Shown here piece after piece: positions 9,246-18,030 of a stretch of DNA of 64,000 nt (the stretch's first letter is position 1; every line of letters starts with the position of its first letter). The stretch comes from JAJXWB01 sp046349215 (GTDB taxonomy: Bacteria; Pseudomonadota; Alphaproteobacteria; Rhizobiales; Beijerinckiaceae), in assembly GCA_046349215.1 (NCBI GenBank), contig JAXMCV010000001.1:434001-498000 (forward strand), given 5' to 3'. Made by a program: the position numbers and the translations under genes. The notes beneath the pieces were generated by a model, which did no database searches, was not told the origin of the DNA, and worked only from the letters and a program-made list of their open reading frames with translations.

Positions 9246-10382
9246 ATGCGGAAAGTTCTACTCGGTAAGATCGCCATTCTCGGATTGATCCTCTGTGCGC
9301 TGCAATCGCCGGCTCGCGCTACCTGCGCGCTGCCTTACACATTGACGAATGGGCAAACGGCGGACGCGACTCAAGTCATGGCGAACTTCAATGCCGTGAT
9401 CGGCTGCATGGTCACGCCGACGACCGGGGGATACATCAATAAGTTTCGAAATGGCACGATGGACGTGTGGCAGCGCGGGATAACAGGGGCGTCAAGCACC
9501 GCAGCTGGCGCCACCACCCAAACCGCCGCGGACGGTTGGTACGTCGTCCCGACCGGGGCCAGCGTGAACTGGAGCCGAGCCGATGGACGCTCGCTCACAC
9601 TCTACAGCCTGAAAGTGACCGGAGCAGCGAGTGTCTCGGACGTCGTTGTCAAGCAGCGCATCGAAGGTTCGGTGGCTGCGCCGCTTTCAGGTCAGACGGT
9701 GACAGTGGAGGCGCAGGTCTACAATAGCACGGGCACTTCCATCACGCCGACCTTGACGGTGAAGCACGCAGGGGCACTTGATAATTGGTCCAGCCCGATC
9801 ACGGATGTCTCGGCAGCATCGCTTCAACCGGTTGCGAACAATCAGTGGACCCAGGTCGCCTACACGTTTACGGCGAGCCCCGTTTCCAGCAACGGCCTTG
9901 AGGTCAGCTTCGATTTTGGCAACAATTTTGGCGTCGGTTCCCAGTCCGTTCAGATCACCGAACTCGATATACGCAGTACTCCCGGAGTGACGACCGGCGC
10001 CAACAACGGCCCCCCGACGCCCGAACTGCGACCTGTGGCGTCGGAATTGCTGTTCTGTCAGCGCTATTTCCAAGCGTGGAACGCAACCGCTCCATATAGC
10101 TTGTTCGCCGTAGGCTGGGCATTCAGCTCGACAACCGGCGAGGGATATCTGCCGACCGCTACGACGATGCGTGCGGCGCCGACGATCAGTTCGTCCGCGG
10201 CTTCGACGTTTCGTTTCGTGTCCACCACCGCCTATCCCGGATCGGTCATCTCGTTTGGTAACATTTCGCCGACCGCATTCAACATCCTGTTGACCATCAG
10301 CGGCGCCACGGCCGGACAGGGCGGCAATATTTCCGACTATCAATTCGGAAATTCCTTCATCTGGGCAAGCGCGGAACTTTAG
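9246..10382 (+). CDS. Secreted phage tail-fibre-like beta-sandwich protein
   Basis: This 378-residue protein starts with a clear signal peptide (LGKIAILGLILCALQSPARA). Residues about 60 to 250 read like the carbohydrate-binding-type jelly roll of phage tail and fibre proteins: FRNGTMDVWQRG, TAADGWYV, VVKQRIEG and a run of VTVEAQVYN strands. The later ELLFCQRYFQAW motif is also common in phage structural proteins. A Sec signal peptide is unusual for a virion protein, so an exported lectin or adhesin is the better reading. It is followed by the mini-YD and RHS genes. Its last 45 codons are repeated in truncated form at 17446 to 17580, which marks the duplication joint. Confidence 0.65.
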   Translation: MRKVLLGKIAILGLILCALQSPARATCALPYTLTNGQTADATQVMANFNAVIGCMVTPTTGGYINKFRNGTMDVWQRGITGASSTAAGATTQTAADGWYVVPTGASVNWSRADGRSLTLYSLKVTGAASVSDVVVKQRIEGSVAAPLSGQTVTVEAQVYNSTGTSITPTLTVKHAGALDNWSSPITDVSAASLQPVANNQWTQVAYTFTASPVSSNGLEVSFDFGNNFGVGSQSVQITELDIRSTPGVTTGANNGPPTPELRPVASELLFCQRYFQAWNATAPYSLFAVGWAFSSTTGEGYLPTATTMRAAPTISSSAASTFRFVSTTAYPGSVISFGNISPTAFNILLTISGATAGQGGNISDYQFGNSFIWASAEL

Positions 10383-10795
10383 GCCGCTATAATGGGTGAG
10401 ATATGGACGCGCGATGGCGACGCTGATGCTGATGTCGCCATCACGCCGCAGATTGCTAGCAGGTGACGCCTCTCTTGCGGGGAGCTGAAGGGATGTATCG
10501 GCTTAGGCCCTTGGATTGGACGCGTGTGTCCATGATCGCGATGATTGTCATCGGCGGTTTTATGGCAGCCATGACGGTTCAACCGACATGGGCCGCCAAT
10601 GGCTCCGTTGTATACACATACGATCCAATTGGGCGTCTGACGACGGCAAGCTACGACACCGGCGTCTGCGTGATCTATTCATATGACGCCAACGGCAATC
10701 GGCTCTCTCAGACAGTTCGGGTCGGTTCTGGGACGGGTGGCACGGGCTACTGGGGTTGTTTCAACTGGGGCCAAGCGAATTGGGGCGGCTCGTAA
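10248..10795 (+). repeat. Tandem duplication segment, left copy (fibre 3' end to mini-YD)
   Basis: The 548 bases covering the end of the fibre-like gene, the intergenic region and the mini-YD gene match 17446 to 17993 with no net length change (offset 7198). Similarity is highest in the mini-YD coding part. Confidence 0.8.
10493..10795 (+). CDS. Secreted mini-YD protein (single RHS repeat), copy 2
   Basis: This 100-residue protein starts at ATG 10493, preceded by GGGGAGCTGAAGGG. A signal peptide (SMIAMIVIGGFMAAM, cleavage near TWAA) is followed by one YD repeat (VVYTYDPIGRLTTASY, IYSYDANGNRLSQTV) and a tail with GYWGCFNWGQANWGGS. It is nearly identical to copy 3 at 17691. The RHS giant starts 29 bases after its stop, so the two are probably co-transcribed. 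The paired Trp-Gly tail has no function I can assign. A cell-surface or chaperone-like role toward the RHS shell is speculation. Confidence 0.72.
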   Translation: MYRLRPLDWTRVSMIAMIVIGGFMAAMTVQPTWAANGSVVYTYDPIGRLTTASYDTGVCVIYSYDANGNRLSQTVRVGSGTGGTGYWGCFNWGQANWGGS

Positions 10796-10824
10796 GTCGG
10801 CTGTTTCTTCGCGGAGGACCGCGC

Positions 10825-13800
10825 ATGAAAGCTCTTTTAAAGACTTGCGCATCGATGCTTGGCGCCGCGCTGGTGGCCGGGGGCTCAATCTGCGGCCATA
10901 GCGCTTACGCGCAGACGTTTATTCTTCACCAAACGCCGAGCACCACTGTCGGCCTTGATCAGTATATTCGCATGCAATCGCGTTCGTTACGGCTCCCGCC
11001 ATTAGGAGCTAAGGGGCAGGCTCCTCCGCCATTCTCGGCACGACAGCCGCCGATTGCCTCAGGAACGTGCGTAGCGAGCACATCCTACCCGGCGCCAATC
11101 GTTGCTTTGGCTTCCGCATTGAAATGCAATCCCGATCTCATTTTTGAATACGTGTACAACAATATCGAATTCGAACCGCTTTACGGTAGTAACAAGGGAC
11201 CGCTCGGTACGCTGCTGGATAGGCGCGGGGGAGATGCCGACCAAGTGCAGCTGCTTGCAGCGCTGCTCAATACGTCCGGATATACGGAAATTCTGTATGC
11301 TTGGGGCGTTATCCGCCTCACGGGAGGGCAAGTCGCCAACTGGCTTGGCGTGGAGAATGATGCGACCGCGATCCAAAGCTTACTGATTGATGGCGGTTTT
11401 CTGACAGCGAACTTCGCCCCGAATTCCGACGGTACGCTCAATTACATTGATATCGGCCATTTCAATCTAGCGGTCGCATTGAACGGAATCTGGTATGTAT
11501 TTGATCCGAGCTTCAAGCAACACACACTGCAGGCCGGCATTTCGAACCTTGCATCAGCTCTTGGCTACAACCGAGCGCAGTTTCTCGATAACGTTGGCGG
11601 CGCGATAGATGCTGTATCCATAACCAATGTGAATCGGACGAATTTGCGCGGCGATCTCACTCGGTATGCCGCCAATCTCCTAAACTATATCAGTACGAAT
11701 AACCGCGCTGGGGCCGTCGAGAGCATCATCGGCGGAAAATTGATTCAGCCATTAACAGGATCGCCCCTGCGCCAGACGACGTTTCCCCATCAGTCTCCGG
11801 ATTTCAAAGATTGGCTCGCCTCTTCCAAGTTTCCGGAGTTTTGCCCCCAGCCAACTCCCGTTGAGTGCCGCGCTTCTATCCAGATTACGATGCCAAGCGC
11901 ATTACCGAGCCAGGCGATCAAACTGTACACGGACGAAGTCTACGGCCGTCGTATCACTGTGTCCTCCGTGCCAGACGGCAACAGCCACTACACCCCAACC
12001 CTTCTAATTGACGGGGCTCCGCCGAGCTGTGTCGCTCAAGGCAGTTGTGTCAATAAGGGGCCGTCGACTTCAACGGGGCAGACCTGGTCGATCTGCGCTG
12101 CGGTGACGCAACCCAACCAGCCTTCCGGAACGTCGGCAAGCTGCATCGCGCCGGCGACGTGTCCTGCTGGCGCAACCAGTTGCAAATCACTGAACGTCGG
12201 CTCCGGAGGCTCGTATTTGATCGCAACGGGCGTCGGTCAGGTCGGAAGGGGAATGCCGGAATATCATCGAAGACTTCTTGCGGAAGCGCGCGCTGCCGGC
12301 AACGGCGACAGCAGCGAGCTAGTGCTCGGCGAAAGTTTGGCGGTCACAGGCTATCACTGGATGGCGCAGTGGTCGGCTCAACAGCAGATGACCGATCGCC
12401 TCGCGTCCACAACAACGCTCTATAATTTTGGCGTCGGAATTGTCGGGCAAGCAAATATTCAACAGACTTTATATCAGGGGCCCTATGTGGATCTTCCGAT
12501 CAATTTCATCCACATAGAGCCACAATCAAGTGACGCGCCGATGGTCTCCATTGGGCCATTCACATATCCGGCTGCCTTCGTCGCTGCCGAAATGAGCCTT
12601 AGCCAGAGTGGGAGCGCATTTGAGTCTGCTGTCCTCGAACAGACGCAGGCAGCGGTGGCCGGGATGACGGCTGCATCGACCATGAAATTGGTCGATAACA
12701 ATATGAACTCTCTCTATCCTGGCGCTCTGCCGAGGACATTTTTTGCTGACGGAACGACGTGCACTGGTCAAGACAACTTCATGACCATCATCGAGCCAAT
12801 CATCCGATTTCCAAATTACTCTCAAATTGATCACGACACGATCTTAAACGCAGTTATGGCTGGGCATGCCAATTGTCCCGCAGGGTCGCCGACTGGCCAT
12901 CAGGTGCTGATCCCGCAAAACGGCCATCTGAGTGTTGGTCAGTGGAAAGGCGCCGGCTATACCGAAATCGCTCCGCTTACCAATGAGTGGATCAGTATCT
13001 CGCAAAGAATATCAGGTGGTATGAGCGGAGGGTTCAGCGGCGTTCCGATACCGGATTCGACGCTCACGCCGAATGTTCAACAAGCGGTTGCACCGCCGGC
13101 GGCGACCGGTACGGTAAGCTCGCTTCTCGCGACTACGCCTAATCCGTCTAACCCGAAGGTCGCCGAGCCGATTGACGGCGTGACGGGCGCGTACGTTTAT
13201 CAGAATCAGGACCTCGTCACGGGCAGCGGCGGCTTTCCCTACGCCTTGCCATTCTCGCGAACGTACCTTTCGTCGTCTGGCAGCAATCTGACCACGACGA
13301 CCGCGGATCGCGGCCTCGGCAACGGCTGGGCGCACGCCTATAGCGCCAGCGCCCAGACGCAGAGCGATCCCTACAGCGCCATGGGCTCCAGCGATTCGCC
13401 TGCTGTGAGCTCGGTCACGTCGATCGCGGCGCTTTATGTCATGCAAGACTTGCTGTCGATCACGCCGACGGCGCAAACCATGACGATATCCTCGATGGTG
13501 GCGCGCTGGTTCACTGACCAGCTGACCAGTAACGTCGTCATGGTCTCGCAGCCGAACACCACAGAGGAGTTTATCGCGCAACCCCACGCCGACGGCGCGA
13601 CGAGCTTCGTGTTCACCCCTCCGCCCGGATCTTCGGTTCGCTTCAAGCAGACGGCCGCCGGGCAATTCACCTATACGCGCAAGGATGGCGTGACCCAGAC
13701 CTTCGGTCCCTTGGCCGGACAACCAGCGAGCGCGCTGTTGAGCTGGACCTATCCGTTCGGCGCTTCGATCAGCCTCACCTATACCGGATCGCAGCTCGCT

Positions 13801-16800
13801 CAGGTCGCAAACAATTTCGGGCGACGCCTCACCTTTTCCTATTCCGGGGCGGACATTTCCGGAGTGACGGACGATACCGGGCGTAGCGTCGCCTATTCCT
13901 ACGACGGCAATCATAACCTGATCGGCTTCGTCGACCCGCTTGGTTCCAGGACGACCTATTCCTATGGCGGGGTTTACGACGCCCTTGGGCATTTGACCCA
14001 GATCTATTACCCGTTCGAGCCTGGCACGCCGTTCTTGACGAACTGGTATGACCAGCTCGGCCGTGTCGTTCAGCAGGCGAACGCGAATGGAAACAGTTCG
14101 CGATTCTATTTCGCCGGATCGCGCACCGAGGTCGACGATCCGATTGGAAACCGCCAAGTCACCTATCAGACCGACCGCGGCAAGATCCTTTCCGACGCCG
14201 TCGTGCTCGACAATTCTGCAATCGGCAATGTTTATAACGATACCCCGCAACAAAACGGCGTCGTCAACGTCACGCATTTTCAGTACGACGGCATCGACCG
14301 GCTGACGACGATCATTCTGCCCGAGGGCGGGACCAAGGCGTTGACCTACGCGACGGCCGTCAATCCCTGGGCCAATAATATCGCTTCGATCGTCGATACG
14401 CCCAAGCCCGGCTCGCCGCTGTCGCCGCGGACTGCGAGCTTCACCTACGACCCGTTTTTCAACAAGACGACCAGCATCACCGATCCCATGGGGCTGGTCA
14501 CGACGATGGCCTACGATTCAGCGACGGGCAATCTTCTGTCGATCGTGGCCGACAGCGGCTCAGCGCCGCATTTCAACGCGACGAGTTCGTTCCGATACGA
14601 CGCCTACGGTCACGTGATCTCGGCGAACGATCCCGTGGGCATCGCAACAACCTTCGCTTACGACGCCGCCAGTAACCTCGTCACACGGGTCGCAGGCGCC
14701 GGCTCGGTCAACGCCACCACGCGTTTCGGGTACGATGCGGTTGGCAATGTCGTCAGCCGGACGGACCCGAACGGCAATACGACGACTTTGGCCTACGACA
14801 CCAATCGGCGTCTGCTGACGGCGACGGCGCCAAGTCCGTTCAACAGCGGCCCGCTGCTGGTTCAAACCAGCAATGTCTACGATCCCGACGGCCATCTCCT
14901 GTCGGTTACCCGCAGCAACGCCGCAACGCCCGTCGTCACGCAGTTCACATATACGCCAACGGGCAAGCCGCGGACATTCGTCGACCCCAACGGAAACACG
15001 ACCACATATAACTACGACGCCGTCGACAGGGTGGCGAGCGTCGTCGATCCGCTGCTGGTGACCACGAACTATTCCTACGACGCGGCCAGCCGCCTGATCG
15101 CGGTCGCCACTCCCGCGATCCAGTCCGTGCCGCTGGCGCACTTCGCCTATACGCCCGATGGTCGTGTCGGGACCCTGTCGTTTGCGCGCAGCAACGCGCA
15201 ATTCAACATCACAACCCTGGCCTATGACGGCTTCGATCGGCTCGCCACGACGACCTATCCAAATTCCAGCGTCGAGAGGCTCGGTTACGACGCCAATGAC
15301 AATATCCTGACGCGCCAGACGCGCGCCGGCCCGACGATCGCCTATACATATGACACGCTCAACCGGCTCTCGACCAAGGCGGCCCCGTCCGAAGCGACCG
15401 TCACCTATCGCTACGATCTCGACAATCGGTTGACCGGTGCAAGCGACAATAGCGCGGCCATACCAAGCCCGACGATCGCCCCCGGGCCGACGCTCATGAC
15501 GGCGACGATGAGCTACGATGTCCTCAACCGGATGACGGCGCTCAATTTCGGCACGGTTCCCAACCAGACCGCGCCTCCGGCGAGCACGACACAATTCGGG
15601 TTCGCCTACGATCGCAACAATCGCCGTACAGGCCAGACGGCGAGCGATAATTCCTGGTGGTTCTACCCGGCGGCGGCTCCGGGAACCGTCAACTACTCGG
15701 TCAACAATCTCGATCAATACACGGCCGTCGGCGCAATCACGCCGACCTACGACGGCAACGGCTCTCTCACCTTCGACGGCGTCTTCACCTACGGCTATGA
15801 CGCCGAAAGTCGCCTGATCTCGGCAAGCCAGGGCGGCGACACGGTCGCGACCTACGCCTATGACGCCCGCGGCCATCGCAAGTCCAAGACCGTCGGCGGT
15901 TCGACGACGCTCTACGTCACCGATCCTGCCAATCGCGCCCTCTTCGACTATGCGACGAGCGGGGAGATCTCGCGCTGGTACGCATTCGGTCCCGGCCTCA
16001 ATGAATCGCTCGCCCAGATCAACGTCGCAGCCAACACGCGCACGACCTTCATCCCGGATATCCAGGGTTCGATCATCGGGTCGCTCGATTCTGCGACCGG
16101 GACCGTCGCCAAGACCGGATATGGTCCGTTTGGCGAAAGCGTCACCACTTCCGGGACGTTCCGCTATACCGGCGCCCGGATCGATGCCGAGACCAACGGC
16201 CTCTATGACTTCCGGGCGCGGATGTATTCGCCGCAGCTCGGCCGGTTCCTGCAAACCGATCCGATCAGCTACGCCGGCGGCTCCAACCTCTACGCCTATG
16301 TCAATAACGACCCGCTCAACCTAACCGATCCGCTCGGGCTTGCCGCTGACAGTCCAACTCCCGCCGCCGCAGCGGGTGGAAATGGCGGTTCAGGCGAGGA
16401 TCCGCCGGGGTCAAGCTCCGCAGAGGGGACGCTTTATTCAAAAACCGGGCAAAGCACCGGGGTCGCTGCTTTCGATCAGCTTTTTGCCGAAAGCCCTAAT
16501 GCTTCGCGGGTCATTGCGGGTCTGGAACGGCGGGGTGTTACTGTCATCGACGACGCATCTCGCTTAGACGCGGGGGCATCGGTCCAAACCTTCCGAGAGG
16601 GCGGGCGGCTTACGATAGTTTACGATAGCCGCAGCAGTTCATTCCTCGATGTGTTGCACGATAGCCGCCATATCGCTCAAATTCAGAGGGCCGAACTGCA
16701 AGGGATTGATGTCCTGGGTAGTCCCCGTTTGATGGGCTTTGCCGAACGAGGGGCCTATGCCTATGAGGTTCGATTGGCACAACGATATGGCTTCTCTCAG

Positions 16801-16926
16801 GAGTATATCGGCTATGCCCGAGGCCAAATGGAGGCCTATTTTCCGCGAAGTTACGCTACAAAATTCTCGCTGAGTCCAAGTATGACACAGAAGGCTCGCG
16901 TTATTGAACCGGGATACGGAAGGTAG
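10825..16926 (+). CDS. Secreted RHS/YD-repeat polymorphic toxin with transglutaminase-like N-terminal domain (copy 2)
   Basis: 2,033 residues. ATG 10825 follows GCGGAGGACCGC and gives a signal peptide ending SAYAQ. Residues about 91 to 235 resemble a transglutaminase domain. Asp137 replaces the catalytic Cys, while His212 and Asp227 are kept. The DUF6531-like start lies at about 780 (AEPIDGVTGAYVY), followed by YD repeats and the core ending DPLGL at about 1835. The 195-residue tip carries HDSRHIAQ and a later FAERGAYAYE, which hints at a metal-binding or zincin-like fold, but I do not recognise the family. Core bases 13159 to 16349 are almost identical to copy 3. The immunity candidate starts 4 bases after the stop. 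Confidence 0.86.
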   Translation: MKALLKTCASMLGAALVAGGSICGHSAYAQTFILHQTPSTTVGLDQYIRMQSRSLRLPPLGAKGQAPPPFSARQPPIASGTCVASTSYPAPIVALASALKCNPDLIFEYVYNNIEFEPLYGSNKGPLGTLLDRRGGDADQVQLLAALLNTSGYTEILYAWGVIRLTGGQVANWLGVENDATAIQSLLIDGGFLTANFAPNSDGTLNYIDIGHFNLAVALNGIWYVFDPSFKQHTLQAGISNLASALGYNRAQFLDNVGGAIDAVSITNVNRTNLRGDLTRYAANLLNYISTNNRAGAVESIIGGKLIQPLTGSPLRQTTFPHQSPDFKDWLASSKFPEFCPQPTPVECRASIQITMPSALPSQAIKLYTDEVYGRRITVSSVPDGNSHYTPTLLIDGAPPSCVAQGSCVNKGPSTSTGQTWSICAAVTQPNQPSGTSASCIAPATCPAGATSCKSLNVGSGGSYLIATGVGQVGRGMPEYHRRLLAEARAAGNGDSSELVLGESLAVTGYHWMAQWSAQQQMTDRLASTTTLYNFGVGIVGQANIQQTLYQGPYVDLPINFIHIEPQSSDAPMVSIGPFTYPAAFVAAEMSLSQSGSAFESAVLEQTQAAVAGMTAASTMKLVDNNMNSLYPGALPRTFFADGTTCTGQDNFMTIIEPIIRFPNYSQIDHDTILNAVMAGHANCPAGSPTGHQVLIPQNGHLSVGQWKGAGYTEIAPLTNEWISISQRISGGMSGGFSGVPIPDSTLTPNVQQAVAPPAATGTVSSLLATTPNPSNPKVAEPIDGVTGAYVYQNQDLVTGSGGFPYALPFSRTYLSSSGSNLTTTTADRGLGNGWAHAYSASAQTQSDPYSAMGSSDSPAVSSVTSIAALYVMQDLLSITPTAQTMTISSMVARWFTDQLTSNVVMVSQPNTTEEFIAQPHADGATSFVFTPPPGSSVRFKQTAAGQFTYTRKDGVTQTFGPLAGQPASALLSWTYPFGASISLTYTGSQLAQVANNFGRRLTFSYSGADISGVTDDTGRSVAYSYDGNHNLIGFVDPLGSRTTYSYGGVYDALGHLTQIYYPFEPGTPFLTNWYDQLGRVVQQANANGNSSRFYFAGSRTEVDDPIGNRQVTYQTDRGKILSDAVVLDNSAIGNVYNDTPQQNGVVNVTHFQYDGIDRLTTIILPEGGTKALTYATAVNPWANNIASIVDTPKPGSPLSPRTASFTYDPFFNKTTSITDPMGLVTTMAYDSATGNLLSIVADSGSAPHFNATSSFRYDAYGHVISANDPVGIATTFAYDAASNLVTRVAGAGSVNATTRFGYDAVGNVVSRTDPNGNTTTLAYDTNRRLLTATAPSPFNSGPLLVQTSNVYDPDGHLLSVTRSNAATPVVTQFTYTPTGKPRTFVDPNGNTTTYNYDAVDRVASVVDPLLVTTNYSYDAASRLIAVATPAIQSVPLAHFAYTPDGRVGTLSFARSNAQFNITTLAYDGFDRLATTTYPNSSVERLGYDANDNILTRQTRAGPTIAYTYDTLNRLSTKAAPSEATVTYRYDLDNRLTGASDNSAAIPSPTIAPGPTLMTATMSYDVLNRMTALNFGTVPNQTAPPASTTQFGFAYDRNNRRTGQTASDNSWWFYPAAAPGTVNYSVNNLDQYTAVGAITPTYDGNGSLTFDGVFTYGYDAESRLISASQGGDTVATYAYDARGHRKSKTVGGSTTLYVTDPANRALFDYATSGEISRWYAFGPGLNESLAQINVAANTRTTFIPDIQGSIIGSLDSATGTVAKTGYGPFGESVTTSGTFRYTGARIDAETNGLYDFRARMYSPQLGRFLQTDPISYAGGSNLYAYVNNDPLNLTDPLGLAADSPTPAAAAGGNGGSGEDPPGSSSAEGTLYSKTGQSTGVAAFDQLFAESPNASRVIAGLERRGVTVIDDASRLDAGASVQTFREGGRLTIVYDSRSSSFLDVLHDSRHIAQIQRAELQGIDVLGSPRLMGFAERGAYAYEVRLAQRYGFSQEYIGYARGQMEAYFPRSYATKFSLSPSMTQKARVIEPGYGR
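13159..16349 (+). repeat. Near-identical RHS core block, left copy
   Basis: These 3,191 bases match 20362 to 23552 with no length difference. By eye I count about 23 amino-acid changes in about 1,060 residues. Flanking coding sequence on both sides is much more diverged, so the block looks homogenised by recombination. Confidence 0.85.
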
Positions 16927-16930
16927 CGGA

Positions 16931-17347
16931 ATGATCCACGATGTATACTACACTGTATCCCCTAAATCCGAATTGATGTCGTCCTTAGGAGGCGTGCGCG
17001 ACGAGATCTCGCGTGTTCTATCGTCATCAAACCTGTGGACTGGGCAACTTTCGGATCGGGGCGGGCTGACGCCCGTCGACACAGAAAATCTGGTCAAGGC
17101 CCTTTTCCTCCTGAACATCTCCGATATGCCGGAGGTGGCGGCTCATATTAAGGAATTAACTGGCGGAGGCTTCCACATATCAACCGATATTTTTGATAGG
17201 TTCTGGGAAATCAATAGAATCCATGAGGATGGAAACATCAAAGAGGCAATCCGCAACTATGGTGATGATCCTCGCTTCCAGGATTTTATCAGGTCAAGCG
17301 CCGGGAATATTCAATGTTTTGTGAATGGCGTTTTCAGCAAAGCGTAA
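16931..17347 (+). CDS. Putative immunity protein of the second RHS toxin
   Basis: This 138-residue protein starts at ATG 16931, 4 bases behind the RHS stop. It is predicted soluble and helical, with no signal peptide and no family I recognise. Position and size suggest that it neutralises the tip of RHS copy 2. Its base composition is visibly richer in A and T than the RHS core, as is common for exchanged toxin/immunity pairs. It has no resemblance to the genes behind copies 1 and 3. Confidence 0.55.
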   Translation: MIHDVYYTVSPKSELMSSLGGVRDEISRVLSSSNLWTGQLSDRGGLTPVDTENLVKALFLLNISDMPEVAAHIKELTGGGFHISTDIFDRFWEINRIHEDGNIKEAIRNYGDDPRFQDFIRSSAGNIQCFVNGVFSKA

Positions 17348-17580
17348 TACCAGCGAAAATTAATTTTGCGCCCGTGGAACTCAAATTCCGGGCGAACGGC
17401 TGGTCGCCCTCGCAGCAAGCGGTTTGCAGTGCTCACCTCAAACCGATCTCGTTTGTCAACATCTCTCCGACCGCATTCAACATACTACTGACCATCAGCG
17501 GCGCCACGGCCGGACAAGGCGGCAATATTTCCGACGCTGTAAACGGAAATTCCTTTATCTGGGCAAGCACGGAACTGTAG
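17348..17580 (+). pseudogene. 5'-truncated copy of the phage-fibre-like gene
   Basis: From about 17446 the frame repeats the last 45 codons of the fibre-like gene at 9246 to 10382 (NISPTAFNILLTISGATAGQ ... NGNSFIWASTEL). The preceding 100 bases do not match that gene. There is no signal peptide or usable start of its own; the frame simply continues from an overlapping stretch at 17314. This is the joint of the 7.2 kb tandem duplication, where only the 3' end of the fibre gene was copied. Confidence 0.8.
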
Positions 17581-17993
17581 GCCACTGTATCGGGTGAGAT
17601 ATGCGCGCGCGATGGCGACTGTAATGGTAATGTCGTCATTACGCTACCGATTGCTAGCACGTGACACCTATCTAGCGGGGAGCTGAAGAGATGTATCGGC
17701 TTAGGCTCTTGCATTGGATGCGCGTGTCCATGATTGCGACGATGGCCATCGGCTGCTTTGTGGCGGCCATGACGGTCCAACCGACATGGGCCGCCAATGG
17801 CTCCGTCGTTTACACGTACGATCCAATTGGGCGCCTGACGACGGCGAGCTACGACACCGGCGTCTGCGTGATCTATTCATATGACGCCAACGGCAATCGG
17901 CTATCCCAGACCGTTCGGGTCGATTCAGGGACGGGTAGCACGGGCTATTGGGGCTGTTTCAACTGGGGCCAAGCGAATTGGGGCGGCTCGTAA
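17446..17993 (+). repeat. Tandem duplication segment, right copy (fibre 3' end to mini-YD)
   Basis: Right-hand partner of 10248 to 10795, at a constant offset of 7198 bases. Its left boundary defines the duplication joint. Confidence 0.8.
17691..17993 (+). CDS. Secreted mini-YD protein (single RHS repeat), copy 3
   Basis: This 100-residue near-copy of the protein at 10493 starts at ATG 17691 behind GGGGAGCTGAAGAG. Its signal peptide is SMIATMAIGCFVAAM with cleavage near TWAA. The YD repeat and GYWGCFNWGQANWGGS tail are conserved, and most differences lie in the signal peptide. The third RHS giant starts 37 bases downstream. Conservation of this small gene next to each giant argues that it is used and not a broken RHS fragment. 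Confidence 0.72.
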   Translation: MYRLRLLHWMRVSMIATMAIGCFVAAMTVQPTWAANGSVVYTYDPIGRLTTASYDTGVCVIYSYDANGNRLSQTVRVDSGTGSTGYWGCFNWGQANWGGS

Positions 17994-18030
17994 GGATCTC
18001 GGTGACAAACACATATGCGGAGACGGTCGC

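Noticed and set aside
13012..16254. Long minus-strand frames (421 and 564 codons) opposite RHS copy 2
   Set aside because: They mirror the GC-rich YD-repeat codons, have Arg/Gly/Val-biased composition and no domain, and recur opposite copy 3. They are antisense shadows.
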